From: Caballeronia cordobensis
GTDB lineage: Bacteria; Pseudomonadota; Gammaproteobacteria; Burkholderiales; Burkholderiaceae
DNA: 64,000 nucleotides
Reading direction: 5' to 3'
Assembly (NCBI RefSeq): GCF_001544575.2
Contig: NZ_FCNY02000010.1
Span: forward strand, 62,001-126,000
Shown: positions 1 through 8,330 of the stretch, in pieces
How positions within the stretch are numbered: the stretch's first letter is position 1
How the letters are laid out: each line of letters starts with the position of its first letter
Translations under genes and position numbers: made by a program
The notes under the pieces: generated by a model
What the model saw: only the letters and a program-made list of their open reading frames with translations
Told to the model about the DNA's origin: nothing
Databases searched by the model: none

Positions 1-256
1 AACGGCTGCTCGGGCCCGGCTCATAGACATCCGGGTAGCGGTTGTACACCAGCATCACGATTCGCCACCACGGGTCAGTCGAGCTTTTCCAGCGCAAGAA
101 CACATGCACCACCACGCCGACAAGGAGAAATCCCGGTGTCCAGCTCGTGTAGGTGAGCAGCGCCGTCATCGTCCCGTTAAAAATGGCGAGCCCCCGGTCT
201 GCCCCGCCCATCTGGCGCGGCAGCGAAAGGCCCCGACTAACCTTGTGTTGGCGCAT
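1..256 (-). CDS. trbD: TrbD/VirB3-like mating-pair protein (partial)
   Basis: The reading frame opens with ATG at 256-254 and runs off the left edge of the window, so only about the first 85 residues are present. It starts MRQHKVSRGLSLPRQMGGAD and has a hydrophobic stretch (LLVGVVVHVF) near residue 45, followed by WWRIVMLVYNRYPDVYEP, the layout of the short inner-membrane TrbD/VirB3 proteins. It begins one base after the trbC stop. The order trbB-trbC-trbD matches IncP-type trb operons, where TrbD is thought to work with the TrbE ATPase in pilus assembly. The assignment rests on position and topology. Confidence 0.8.
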   Translation of the reverse strand, partial: MRQHKVSRGLSLPRQMGGADRGLAIFNGTMTALLTYTSWTPGFLLVGVVVHVFLRWKSSTDPWWRIVMLVYNRYPDVYEPGPSSR

Positions 257-257
257 A

Positions 258-611
258 TCAGCAGGCGTTGGCCATGTGGAAGTGGCTCTGCATAATCGGC
301 ACGGCGACCGACGCAATGCCGAGGCCGACGAGCACCACCGAGAACGTCTTGGCGATATTGCTTTCTGAGTTCGCCACCGCGACGCCGCCGAGCGTGATCA
401 GCACGATGCCGATGCCGTAGAGATATGGGCCGCTGATCAGGTTGCTGATCGTGCAGATGATGTCCGTCAGGCCCGTCAGATTGGAAAAGTCGCCCGCTGC
501 CATAGCGGCCACCGACACGACGCTCAAGAGCGCGCCGACCAGCATGGACTTGCCCGGACGCAGACGTTTTGCCACCGTTGCGGCTCTGTTAAGTACCTTC
601 TTGCCCTTCAT
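258..611 (-). CDS. trbC: TrbC/VirB2-like conjugative pilin
   Basis: 117 residues. The N-terminus is basic and followed by a hydrophobic segment (about residues 21-38) ending AAMAAG, which looks like a signal peptidase site. Two further hydrophobic segments follow (YLYGIGIVLITLGGVAVA and FSVVLVGLGIASVAVPI). This long leader plus two-helix mature pilin is typical of TrbC/VirB2, the subunit of the conjugative pilus. A GGGAG ribosome-binding site lies 6 bases before the ATG. It sits between trbB and trbD in the expected order. Confidence 0.87.
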   Translation of the reverse strand: MKGKKVLNRAATVAKRLRPGKSMLVGALLSVVSVAAMAAGDFSNLTGLTDIICTISNLISGPYLYGIGIVLITLGGVAVANSESNIAKTFSVVLVGLGIASVAVPIMQSHFHMANAC

Positions 612-623
612 TTGATGCTCCCG

Positions 624-1673
624 TTAAAAAACGCGTTGTAGGTCGTAATCGTTGTTTTTGAATCCACGGATTTCGAGGATTTCGGAGACGTGCCGCATCT
701 CGCCGGTGCGTTTGAAATGCACGACGTAGTTGAAGCAGTCAGCGATGTTTTTGCGCATGTCTTCCAGCTCCCACCGCGATCCGGTCGGGATACCGAGCAT
801 GGCAAGCGATTCAAGGCGGCTCAACGCCGTGCGCCCGTTGTTCGCGTGGATGGAGGCAAGGCCGCCATCGTGGCCAGTGTTGAGTGCCTGCAGCAGGTCG
901 TAGGCTTCGCCGCCCCGGACTTCACCAACGATGATGCGGTCGGGGCGAAAGCGCAGGCACAGCGCCACGAGCAGCTGCGTCGTCACGTTCGTGTCGGCAT
1001 TGGAAAGTAGCCGCACGCGGTTGGGCACGTGCAGCTTCAGTTCCATCGTGTCCTCGATCGAGATGACCCGCTGGTCTTGCGGGATTTGTTCGATCAGCGC
1101 GTTGAGAAACGTGGTCTTACCCGCCGACGTCCCGCCGGCGACGAGCACGTTCTTGCGCGACTGGACGAGCGCGACGAGCGCGCGCATGAGCGCTTCGTCC
1201 TCGATGCCGTCCTCGAAATGAATGGCTTCCGCGTATTCCGGTCGGGCGTTGGCTGCCGAAAACGCGCCCATGTTCACGTAGTCCGACAGCGTGAGTTTCG
1301 ATTCACGGTGCTTCCGGATGCTCAGCGCGTGACCGTCGATCGACGTCGGGCTCATCACCGCTGCGATACGCAAGTTCTGATGACCCGCGTTGATGATCCC
1401 CTTGTCGCTGCCCGCCTTCGCCGACTTCTCAACGGACGAAGCGAGGGAGTGAATTGCTCCTTCGAGCTGCTCAGGGCGCAGGTCAATGTTCTCGCGTGTC
1501 ATCACGCCGCGACGTTCCACCCACACATTGCGGTAATCGTTGATCATGATTTCCGCAAGGTCGGGCGAGTCCAGCAGCTCGCGCAGCGGCGAAAGCGCAT
1601 GGAAGAACATGCGCACGGCTTCCGCTTCGAGGGGGCGCAACTTCAGGAGTTGGTTGTCGGCAGACTCGGACAT
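624..1673 (-). CDS. trbB: TrbB/VirB11-family conjugal transfer ATPase
   Basis: 349 residues, normal for TrbB. The N-terminal half (about 1-150) is the hexamer-forming domain. The ATPase half has Walker A GGTSAGKTT near residue 181, the Asp box VISIEDTMEL, Walker B RIIVGEVRGGEAYD near 240-255, and a His box (GHDGGLASIHAN). VirB11-family ATPases power pilus biogenesis and substrate transfer at the inner face of the type IV secretion system. First gene of the minus-strand trb operon. Its upstream region holds recombination site A and a weak match to the regulon promoter box. Confidence 0.94.
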   Translation of the reverse strand: MSESADNQLLKLRPLEAEAVRMFFHALSPLRELLDSPDLAEIMINDYRNVWVERRGVMTRENIDLRPEQLEGAIHSLASSVEKSAKAGSDKGIINAGHQNLRIAAVMSPTSIDGHALSIRKHRESKLTLSDYVNMGAFSAANARPEYAEAIHFEDGIEDEALMRALVALVQSRKNVLVAGGTSAGKTTFLNALIEQIPQDQRVISIEDTMELKLHVPNRVRLLSNADTNVTTQLLVALCLRFRPDRIIVGEVRGGEAYDLLQALNTGHDGGLASIHANNGRTALSRLESLAMLGIPTGSRWELEDMRKNIADCFNYVVHFKRTGEMRHVSEILEIRGFKNNDYDLQRVF

Positions 1674-1840
1674 GCGATGCTTTGTGGGCTATCTAACATG
1701 TCGGCTATTGTTGGTGTTGGCAAACGTGCGCAGGCAGCGAAAGAGGCGTCAAATTGAGCAGCTTTCCCGGCGACTGCGGAGATATCTTCGGGGCTGTTGC
1801 GGAACAGGCCCGCAGAAACTTTCGCTGAGGCGGGCGACCA

Positions 1841-1960
1841 ACGCTATCCGGATAGCGTCCCACCGCGGACGAGCATTCGCTTAGTGCCTTGAATCTAAGG
1901 AAAAAAAGACGTGTTACAAAGTTCGCCGGATATGCACACCCCCCTTAGTCGGCTAACTTT
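1841..1960. other. Putative site-specific recombination site A
   Basis: An 18-bp perfect palindrome ACGCTATCCGGATAGCGT lies at 1841-1858. Downstream is a core of left arm AAAGTTCGCCGGATA (1918-1932), a 13-bp spacer TGCACACCCCCCT (1933-1945) and a diverged right arm TAGTCGGCTAACTTT (1946-1960). The same three parts with identical spacing occur exactly 38,060 bp away at 39901-40020, next to a tyrosine recombinase. Arms and spacer resemble a tyrosine-recombinase crossover site and the palindrome an accessory site. The region 1674-2040 otherwise holds only the trb upstream region. Confidence 0.6.
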
Positions 1961-2040
1961 TTAGGTTATGAAACGCCGCGTTCGAGTGGCGTTATCAACC
2001 TGCTTGCTATATTCAACTTTTCCGCCCGGAGTTCTCGGCG

Positions 2041-2508
2041 ATGCGCGTCGGAAAACCACTCAAGCCTCTTCCCCACCCAAACTGTGACTACTGCGGCACG
2101 CCCGCGACGCTCGTGCACGCCGGTGACGACGCTTACCCTTACCGCGACGATCACGGTCCATTGTGGCTTTGCGCGGACTGCCAGGCATGGGTCGGCGTGT
2201 TTCCGCGCAGTACCCGCCACGTACCGCTCGGCCGTCTCGCCGACGCCCGCCTGCGCGACCTAAAGGCGAAGCTCCACGCGGCGCTCGAGCCGATGGTTGC
2301 GGCGAAGGTCCGGCGGGATGGCTGCAATGTTTTTGAGGCGCGCGCCAAAGCAATGAAGTGGCTAGGCGGCGAGATCGGGGCGGATGCGGAGAAGTGCTCG
2401 ATCCATACGCTCGACGCGGATCAATGCGAGCGCGCGATCGCTGTTGTTGAGCAATTCCATCGCGCTCGTACCGCTAGCCCTTCAGAACCGGCGTGGGAAG
2501 CTCGTTAA
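2041..2508 (+). CDS. DUF3268-like zinc-finger protein
   Basis: 155 residues with an N-terminal CDYCGTPA motif near residue 15 and a second pair WLCADCQAWVG near 43, together a four-cysteine zinc ribbon. This arrangement and the following WVGVFP segment recall the DUF3268 zinc-finger family common on plasmids and phages, whose function is unknown. The C-terminal half (about 70-150) is helical and charged. It is transcribed away from trbB and overlaps or abuts the next gene. Confidence 0.75.
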   Translation: MRVGKPLKPLPHPNCDYCGTPATLVHAGDDAYPYRDDHGPLWLCADCQAWVGVFPRSTRHVPLGRLADARLRDLKAKLHAALEPMVAAKVRRDGCNVFEARAKAMKWLGGEIGADAEKCSIHTLDADQCERAIAVVEQFHRARTASPSEPAWEAR

Positions 2509-2534
2509 CACGGGCAGTCAATCAAACCTCTTCT

Positions 2535-3002
2535 ATGTCTCGCACCCTTCCCTTCCAACGCTCCGCTCAAGCAGTTCGTGCGCGCCTCACCAAGGCGCAA
2601 CTGCTCCCAATCCCGCGTGCCGTCGCCGATGACCTCGCGCTTCGTGCCCACCTCTCGTTGGAAGCCATCCGCGGCGCGTGCGACCATATCGGCCCCGCTC
2701 AGCACATCACCGAAATCGTGTTGCTCGGTAAGTTTCTCAGCGAGGCGGGCCACGGCGAGTTCGCACACGAATCGCTGCTGGCGGCCGACCGGGCAATGGC
2801 CGAGGTTTTTGAGGGCGGCCGGGAGAGCGGAACGTGGGGGGTGTCGTCGGAGTCAGCCTTTGCGCTGCTGGCTGCGATCGTCAGCATGTACGACCGGCAA
2901 CTCCATAGCGCGACGCTCGGCGCGCTGACCACGGCGAGCGACCGCCTAGAACGGTTCAAGGGCGGCGAGGCATACCAGCCGCTGCAAAAACGCCGGGCCT
3001 GA
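2535..3002 (+). CDS. Hypothetical plasmid protein
   Basis: I do not recognise a domain. The ATG at 2535 gives 155 residues starting MSRTLPFQRSAQAVRARL. A GTG at 2493 would add 14 residues and overlap the upstream gene by 16 bp. The protein is mostly helical by composition, with no signal peptide or membrane segment, and a central LLGKFLSEAGHGEFAHESL stretch. It forms a two-gene plus-strand unit with the zinc-finger gene and ends just before a bidirectional terminator. Confidence 0.6.
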   Translation: MSRTLPFQRSAQAVRARLTKAQLLPIPRAVADDLALRAHLSLEAIRGACDHIGPAQHITEIVLLGKFLSEAGHGEFAHESLLAADRAMAEVFEGGRESGTWGVSSESAFALLAAIVSMYDRQLHSATLGALTTASDRLERFKGGEAYQPLQKRRA

Positions 3003-3023
3003 CCCTCCCGCGTAGTCGAAAAA

Positions 3024-3045
3024 AAAGCCCGGCATGCCGGGCTTT
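3024..3045. terminator. Bidirectional intrinsic terminator
   Basis: Perfect 22-bp palindrome AAAGCCCGGCATGCCGGGCTTT preceded by an A-run, between two convergent genes (2535-3002 and 3080-4402). Confidence 0.85.
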
Positions 3046-3079
3046 CGTTCTTCAGGGAATGCCCGGCCGATGCCGGGTT

Positions 3080-4402
3080 CTAACAAATCACCTCCATCGT
3101 CTCGCCAAACGGCGCCTTGCGAGCGCGCGTCAAAGGCGTGGTCGATTCCCACAGCACCGGGTAGTGCGGCGCGACCGTCGGGAAGCGCCCCACCATATCT
3201 GTCAGATAGACCAGAAAGGCCGGGTTCGTGCCGTATTCCGCGACCCGGTTGAACGGGTCGACGAACGCCGTCCCGCCACCACCACGCACAGGCTTGATCT
3301 CGGGCGAGTCGCCTCGCTCGAAGATCTGCACCTGCGTGACGCGCGTGTCGCAATCCATCACGATCAAGCGCGCGGGCTTCAACGAGTGGAAAACCGCAAG
3401 GATCTCCGCGTCGAACTGAGCCTGCGTCTCGTCGAACACCGAACCACTTGAGTCACGCACGAAGACGGCATCGCCGATCGCCGGTATATGCAACGACGGC
3501 AAATAGAAGCCGAGATGCAAATACCGCCGATTCGGCGTCGCGAAGCTGTAGTCCGACGGCGACGACTGCTGCGCGAAGCGATGCAGCACCGATCGCCAGT
3601 CCACGACGGGCCGCACCGCTTCGCCCGCCATCGCCTGCAGATCACCCGGGAGCTTGCCGCGCATCGCGGCCGCTTTCGCGGCTTGCGTGACGGCAACCTT
3701 CCACTCCGCCTCCTTCACCGGTTTGTCCGGACCTTTGTAGGGACGCACTTCGCCGAATGAGCCGGGTTTCGCTTGCTGATCGGCGGGCGCCTGCCCCGGC
3801 GCGGTGCCGTTCTGGCCACCAGGCTTCGGAGCCTGCCCGCCGTTCGGCTGCTGCTGGTCTTGCGAAACCGGCTGCGGCTGCTGCGGCTGCTGCTGGTTCT
3901 GAGGCTGCTGGTTCTGAGGCTGCTGGTTCTGCGGCTGCTGGTTCTGCTGCGGAGGCTGTTGCTGCTTTTCCTTCGCCTCCTGCGTCAGCAAACCGTAGAT
4001 CTCCTCGGCCGACTTGCCCGTATAACGCGGATCGACGAGCGCCCCTTTCGGCAGAACCATGCCCGACGACAGCACGATCGGGTTGATCGCGTAGTCGCAG
4101 GCATCGTTCCATCGGTCGGGATCCCGTGCACCCTGACGCCAGCAGTGGCCATTGGCCACGTGCAGTACCTCGTGCGCGACGACGCCGCGCACTTCAAGGT
4201 CGCTGAGCGTTTCCATATACGTCGGGTTGTAGCCCAACGTCTCGCCGTCGACCCAGAACGTCTTGGCAGACGGATCCTCACGGACAGTCAACCGGAGCGC
4301 GAGCGCCCCGAAGAATGGCTGTGAGAGGACGAGCTCGGTCCGCTGCCGGGCAATGCGCGGATGGACCGCGCTACTGCCCAACACCACATCATTGCGGTCC
4401 AT
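3080..4402 (-). CDS. DUF2201-type metallopeptidase / VWA-like protein
   Basis: 440 residues. The N-terminal part contains HEVLH (residues 77-81) followed by a further His at 86, a zinc-metallopeptidase signature. A Gln/Pro/Asn linker fills about residues 145-215. The C-terminal part (about 290-440) contains FVRDSSGSV near residue 318 and LIVMDCDTRV, matching the degenerate VWA-like half of DUF2201 proteins; the usual DxSGS appears as DSSGS. Such proteins are encoded beside MoxR-type AAA ATPases, as here (5435-6460), and are thought to act with them in remodelling or maturing target complexes. Last gene of the operon before the 3024-3045 terminator. Confidence 0.85.
   Translation of the reverse strand: MDRNDVVLGSSAVHPRIARQRTELVLSQPFFGALALRLTVREDPSAKTFWVDGETLGYNPTYMETLSDLEVRGVVAHEVLHVANGHCWRQGARDPDRWNDACDYAINPIVLSSGMVLPKGALVDPRYTGKSAEEIYGLLTQEAKEKQQQPPQQNQQPQNQQPQNQQPQNQQQPQQPQPVSQDQQQPNGGQAPKPGGQNGTAPGQAPADQQAKPGSFGEVRPYKGPDKPVKEAEWKVAVTQAAKAAAMRGKLPGDLQAMAGEAVRPVVDWRSVLHRFAQQSSPSDYSFATPNRRYLHLGFYLPSLHIPAIGDAVFVRDSSGSVFDETQAQFDAEILAVFHSLKPARLIVMDCDTRVTQVQIFERGDSPEIKPVRGGGGTAFVDPFNRVAEYGTNPAFLVYLTDMVGRFPTVAPHYPVLWESTTPLTRARKAPFGETMEVIC
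3887..3947. repeat. 15-bp tandem repeat coding for QPQNQ units
   Basis: About four copies of a 15-bp unit (GGCTGCTGGTTCTGA and close variants) encode the QPQNQ repeats of the metallopeptidase linker. In-frame units can be gained or lost by slippage. Confidence 0.85.
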
Positions 4403-4411
4403 GACGCCCCC

Positions 4412-5326
4412 TTACGCGACGAGGCGCAGTTGGCTCGCGTGCGCCGATTCGACTTCCATCGGCTCCGGCTGCATGCCCATGAACGCGGCCATCAGGCCTT
4501 CGATCTCAAGCGCCTTGCTGGCCACCTGAGAACGAAGCACGCGCGAGTCCTTCAATTCCGCCCCCGTATGCACGGCCAGATGCGTCTTGGCTTGCTCGAG
4601 GATATGCGTGAGCTGCGGGTCGTTCGCGAAGTTGAGCTTCGGCAGCAACGCGCAGAGCTCCCGGACGTTATTGGCGACGTCCAGTCGCACGTTGCCCGTC
4701 GCATACAGCCGATTGGCCATCTGCGACACGGCTTCGTACAAACGCCGCACTAGGTCCTCGTTGGCGGTCGCGATCGAGGCCAAAACATGCTGGTCCAGCT
4801 CGCTCTTGAGCGTGGTCAGTACGTTCGCCGGCAACTCGACGCCAAACTGGCTTGCGTCGGGAAACGGCAGAACGGCCATCTTCACGCCGAACTTCGTGGT
4901 TAGCTCAGCGAGGGTCGGATAGTCCGCCTCGTTGAACAGTCCATTCAGTTCTTCGCGAGCCGCCTCCTTCAGGTTCAGATAGTCGGTCAGGAACACGGAG
5001 ACCGCCAAGTCGAACTCGTCTTTCAACGAGCGCATCTTTTCGGCGAAATCCATGTAGACCATCGTCGGCAGCAGCCGCACGCCCAACTGGTCGTACTTCA
5101 GCGTGTGGTCGTAGAAGTACGAGCGGATGCGGCCGGCGAGCGTCACGACTTCAGCAAAGCTCGGCGCGTGCTCGGGCAACAGGCGTTTGTTGAATCTGCC
5201 GATGCCTTTCGCGTGGTGCTTGCTCTCGACTTCCTGCGTCACCTTGCCGTCGAAACGGCGGGCGACCCAGGTCGAAATCGTGACGGAGCAGAGCATGACC
5301 TTCGATTGGATGGAAGTGATGTCCAT
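4412..5326 (-). CDS. DUF3150-like protein
   Basis: 304 residues from MDITSIQSKVML. This start is chosen because GAGG lies 7 bases upstream. The sequence is helical throughout with no membrane segment. Start, length and position between a MoxR ATPase and a VWA-like metallopeptidase fit DUF3150 proteins, which occur in such three-gene sets on plasmids and phages. The N-terminal IQSKVMLCSVTISTWVARRFDGKVT resembles the family's opening. Function unknown. A terminator hairpin lies 43 bp upstream of the start codon. Confidence 0.65.
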   Translation of the reverse strand: MDITSIQSKVMLCSVTISTWVARRFDGKVTQEVESKHHAKGIGRFNKRLLPEHAPSFAEVVTLAGRIRSYFYDHTLKYDQLGVRLLPTMVYMDFAEKMRSLKDEFDLAVSVFLTDYLNLKEAAREELNGLFNEADYPTLAELTTKFGVKMAVLPFPDASQFGVELPANVLTTLKSELDQHVLASIATANEDLVRRLYEAVSQMANRLYATGNVRLDVANNVRELCALLPKLNFANDPQLTHILEQAKTHLAVHTGAELKDSRVLRSQVASKALEIEGLMAAFMGMQPEPMEVESAHASQLRLVA

Positions 5327-5368
5327 GAGAGAACCTCGTAGAAATGGAATGGATGAAGCAAAGAAAAA

Positions 5369-5399
5369 GGCCCTGTGCGTCCGAAGACGCGACAGGGCC
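5369..5399 (-). terminator. Intercistronic terminator between moxR-like and DUF3150-like genes
   Basis: GGCCCTGTCGCG stem and its complement followed on the minus strand by TTTTTC. The next start codon is only 43 bp downstream, too close for a separate promoter. Confidence 0.8.
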
Positions 5400-5434
5400 A
5401 ACATGGGTGATGCTGAGAAAGGGGTATTGCGTGG

Positions 5435-6460
5435 TTACTCGCCGCGGATGATCTTGCCGATCTCTCCGCCTTGCGCGCCAATGAAGGCATACGAGTTCTG
5501 GATCTGCGGCGTGCGCTGAACTGCATCGCGCACCAGCAGCGCCGCGAACTCACGGTGCCCCTCACCGATCAGACGCTCGGTGTAGCGCACGACGCGATCG
5601 AAGTTGTTTTCGTTCGCGCGTGCCGCAAGCGCTGCCGCGATCGCGTACAACGCCGAAGGCGTCGTCGGGATCATGGCCGTGTCGGGCGCGAGAAGAATTG
5701 CGTCCGGATTAGGCAGTTCGCGGAAAATCTGGAGGAACGCGACCAGTTCCGTCGCGGCGCCCTCTCCCACCGAACCGGCGTAGGAGATGTGCTCCAGGTG
5801 CTTGGGGACTACATCCATGGTTTTCGCCACGAACCCCCAGCTACGCGGACTCGGGGCGTTCTCGATATCGCGCGACGTCTTCTGCACGGACAGCAAGTCC
5901 GGGCGGAAGCGCAGGAACGCGATGAGCGCGGGCGGGATGTTTTCGCGCACGGCCCACTGCGTCCAGTCGTCGATGGTCGGTTCCAGCTCTACCACCGTGG
6001 CGAAACGCGAGATCACCGGATCGAGAATCCCGGAGACACCGGCGTTGTCGGTGCGGCGGTTCGTGGCCGCGAGAAAAGTGACCTGCGGCGGCAGGACGTG
6101 CTCGCCGACGCGCCGCGCGAGCAGCAGTTGCATCTTTGCGGCTTGCACGGCAGGCGAGGCCTGCCCGAGATCGTCCAGAAACCAGATCAGCGGGCGTCTG
6201 GCGGTCATCGCGCGTTCCAAATCCCCGAACGGCAGGAACTTGGCGGTCGTGCCATCGGGCGAGGGAAACGGCAACCCTTTCGAGTCGGTCGGATCCTCGA
6301 CAACCGGGTGGCTGATGAGCAATTCGTGATCAGTCGCATGCGCGGTCTGTTCGACGATGTCGCTCTTGCCGATGCCGGGGCGGCCAGTGATGAGCACCGG
6401 CAGACGCTTCGGCACGTACAGCGAGAGGAGTTCGGTGAGTTGAGCGGGCGTGACTTTCAT
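5435..6460 (-). CDS. MoxR-family AAA ATPase
   Basis: 341 residues from MKVTPAQLTEL, with GGAAG 6-7 bases upstream. Walker A GRPGIGKSD is near residue 30, Walker B LIWFLDDLGQ near 95, sensor 1 FLAATNRRTDN near 130 and the arginine-finger region DPVISRFATV near 150. This is the MoxR AAA core. Such ATPases act as chaperone-like partners of VWA-domain proteins, and the metallopeptidase/VWA-like gene is two genes downstream. First gene of the operon; transcribed from the regulon promoter at 6587-6633 with a terminator and a leader stem-loop in its 5' region. Confidence 0.9.
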   Translation of the reverse strand: MKVTPAQLTELLSLYVPKRLPVLITGRPGIGKSDIVEQTAHATDHELLISHPVVEDPTDSKGLPFPSPDGTTAKFLPFGDLERAMTARRPLIWFLDDLGQASPAVQAAKMQLLLARRVGEHVLPPQVTFLAATNRRTDNAGVSGILDPVISRFATVVELEPTIDDWTQWAVRENIPPALIAFLRFRPDLLSVQKTSRDIENAPSPRSWGFVAKTMDVVPKHLEHISYAGSVGEGAATELVAFLQIFRELPNPDAILLAPDTAMIPTTPSALYAIAAALAARANENNFDRVVRYTERLIGEGHREFAALLVRDAVQRTPQIQNSYAFIGAQGGEIGKIIRGE

Positions 6461-6494
6461 GATGGCTTCCAAAGAGAAGCCCCATAAAGACTAC

Positions 6495-6521
6495 GCCCGT
6501 AGGGACGTGGTCCCTTAGGGC
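6495..6521 (-). promoter_or_regulatory. Leader stem-loop, moxR-like gene
   Basis: On the minus strand: GCCC-UAA-GGGAC, loop CAC, GUCCC-UAC-GGGC, about 35 nt before the start codon. One of eleven related two-part stem-loops in leaders of this element. Confidence 0.65.
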
Positions 6522-6533
6522 AAGATATGAAAA

Positions 6534-6552
6534 AGCCGGCTCGTAGCCGGCT
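6534..6552 (-). terminator. Leader terminator / attenuator before moxR-like gene
   Basis: AGCCGGCT-ACG-AGCCGGCT followed by TTTTTC on the minus strand. It lies between the 5' hairpin of the transcript and the leader stem-loop, so transcription must pass it to reach the gene. Confidence 0.75.
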
Positions 6553-6633
6553 GGGTCGATGCGTCAGTGACGCGGGTGATAGATGCAGTGTAGGGGTCGA
6601 GCGGTCAGGCAATTCGTGGAAAGGTCACTATTT
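6553..6633 (-). promoter_or_regulatory. Regulon promoter and 5' hairpin, moxR operon
   Basis: Minus strand: box AAATAGTGACCTTTC (6619-6633), 26 bp, -10 TACACT (6587-6592), 10 bp, then CCC-GCGTC-ACT-GACGC-AUCGACCC (6553-6576). The same arrangement recurs at five other places. There is no recognisable conserved -35. Confidence 0.75.
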
Positions 6634-6676
6634 CGCATCGTCTTAAGCTTTGGCGCTGGCGCAACCGACGAAAAAA

Positions 6677-6697
6677 AACCCGGCACGTAGCCGGGTT
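6677..6697 (-). terminator. Terminator after 6711-8228 gene
   Basis: AACCCGGC-ACGTA-GCCGGGTT stem followed by TTTTTT on the minus strand. Closes the operon that begins at about 11.5 kb. Confidence 0.85.
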
Positions 6698-6710
6698 CGT
6701 CGAAGGTGAA

Positions 6711-8228
6711 TTAGCTCGCGCGCTGTTCGAGCGCCACGCGCGCGTAGGCGAGCGTACCGTCGTTTGCACGAAGCGATACCTGCAACTGCCGCACAGGATC
6801 TGCGAGCGCGTAGCGCACGCTCGTCCCCTGCCGCACGCTGACGATCTGCGAGAAGCCGTCGGCGATCGTGCGATCTACCCACTCCGCACCGGTCAGCACC
6901 GCGCCGTCTTCCGCACGAACGCGCGACATCTCAGCCGCTTCGCGAGCGCGAGCGACCTCGCGGGCGACGCGCCTCGCCTCACGTTGAGAAACCGACAACG
7001 CCTCCCACTCTGCTTGCTGCGCGGCGTCCATACCTGCCAGTTGAAAAATGCCCCGGCGCCGAGCCGCGGCGCGAACGCCGATGAGCTTGATCCCGAACAC
7101 CTCGCGCACCGCTTGCTTGCTCGCGCGGTTCGCATCGTCGGGCCGGTCCAGGATACTGAGGAGATAGGACATGTCGGCCGTCTGCACTGCCTTCGCAAAC
7201 TCGTTGGCGAAAGTGTGGGTGTGCCTGCCGTGATCGAGAATGGCCAGTTGCGAGTCCAGCTGGAAGCGGCGGGCGCTCATGCTGCCCGACTTCCGCGCCT
7301 TCTCGAGTTCCGCTAGCCGGTTGTCACGCGCGGTGTCGGCGAGCGTGCGCCGAAGCACTTCCGCGAACTGACAGGTCGGTAGGCCAACATCGACGGGCTT
7401 CAGGTACGCCTCAGGCAAAGGATGCGCTTCGAGAATGCCCTTCGCGTACAGCAGGTCGTCGACTTCGACTGTCGTTGGCGAGTTCGGCACGAGACCCATC
7501 AGCATCGCGAGCAGCGCCGCATTGTCAGAGGTGATGGCCTGCCTCGAATGGCGCATCACCGTTGCGAGCGGCACGAGCTTCGCAAGCGGCAACGCACCAC
7601 GCAACTCGGGCACCGCGAGAAGCGGCGTGGCCCATTGCAAGTCGGAATCGAACTTCGACAACGAAGCGTAGTCATCGATGACCGCTTGCGGAACGGGCTT
7701 GCCCGCCGCGAGCGCGTAGGCGACATGAACCTCGTGCCGACCATTGCTCTGCCGGTTGTCGAGGACCGGGCCCGCGTAGCGAAATCCGAACCGGCGTTGC
7801 GACTCATCTTGCAACAGCTCGAACAGGCCCAGCCCGCGACGGCCGCTCTTAGCTGCCTCTTCGTTGGCTTGCGCAATCTGATCCGAGGAGAACAAATACA
7901 GCGGCTCCCGTGCCAGATCAAAAGCCAGATAGAGCAGTTGCCAGTGCTCGCGCCGGATTTGCCACGCTTCGAGCGCGGCGAACGACGGTCTGAAGTAGGC
8001 CGCGTCGATCTCGTCGATCAGCGACAGGAAGAGGCTCGTCGCCGTCCCGGGCCGGCGAACGGTCAGTGAGCCGTTATAGCGAGTAACGGACACCGGGTGG
8101 CTGAAGAACGTGAGCGCGATCTCTGCCGCGTCGACTGCTCGGACGCTCGTATCGTCTCGCAGGAAGCGGAGCACTTCGAGCATCGTACGGAAGGAATGGG
8201 CGTAGCCCGAGAACGAAAGCTGGTACAT
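6711..8228 (-). CDS. Large hypothetical plasmid protein
   Basis: 505 residues from MYQLSFSGYAH. An AAAGG lies 9 bases upstream. No catalytic motif, signal peptide or transmembrane segment is apparent. The protein is helix-rich, with an Arg/Glu/Ala-rich, probably coiled-coil stretch (REARRVAREVARAREAAE) near residue 430. I do not recognise the family. It is the last gene of a long minus-strand run; a weak copy of the regulon box lies at 8323-8337 and a leader stem-loop at 8264-8290, so it may also have its own promoter. Confidence 0.75.
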   Translation of the reverse strand: MYQLSFSGYAHSFRTMLEVLRFLRDDTSVRAVDAAEIALTFFSHPVSVTRYNGSLTVRRPGTATSLFLSLIDEIDAAYFRPSFAALEAWQIRREHWQLLYLAFDLAREPLYLFSSDQIAQANEEAAKSGRRGLGLFELLQDESQRRFGFRYAGPVLDNRQSNGRHEVHVAYALAAGKPVPQAVIDDYASLSKFDSDLQWATPLLAVPELRGALPLAKLVPLATVMRHSRQAITSDNAALLAMLMGLVPNSPTTVEVDDLLYAKGILEAHPLPEAYLKPVDVGLPTCQFAEVLRRTLADTARDNRLAELEKARKSGSMSARRFQLDSQLAILDHGRHTHTFANEFAKAVQTADMSYLLSILDRPDDANRASKQAVREVFGIKLIGVRAAARRRGIFQLAGMDAAQQAEWEALSVSQREARRVAREVARAREAAEMSRVRAEDGAVLTGAEWVDRTIADGFSQIVSVRQGTSVRYALADPVRQLQVSLRANDGTLAYARVALEQRAS

Positions 8229-8263
8229 GGTCGATTGCCTTTGAAAAATTGCGGGCAATCGCT

Positions 8264-8290
8264 CCCCGTCGGGTCGATGCCCGGCAAGGG
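8264..8290 (-). promoter_or_regulatory. Leader stem-loop, 6711-8228 gene
   Basis: Minus strand: CCC-UUGC-CGGG, loop CAUCGA, CCCG-AC-GGGG. Its loop contains the AUCGACC word that follows the 5' hairpins elsewhere. Confidence 0.55.
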
Positions 8291-8330
8291 TTAATGCGCC
8301 GAATGAGCGCTGGACGAAGTTGAAAAGCTA

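Noticed and set aside
1918..1960. Conjugative nick-site interpretation of the conserved core (GGGGGGTGTGC)
   Set aside because: A G-run followed by TGTGC is superficially like a segment of IncP oriT, but the symmetric arms, direct repetition and adjacent recombinase fit a recombination site better.
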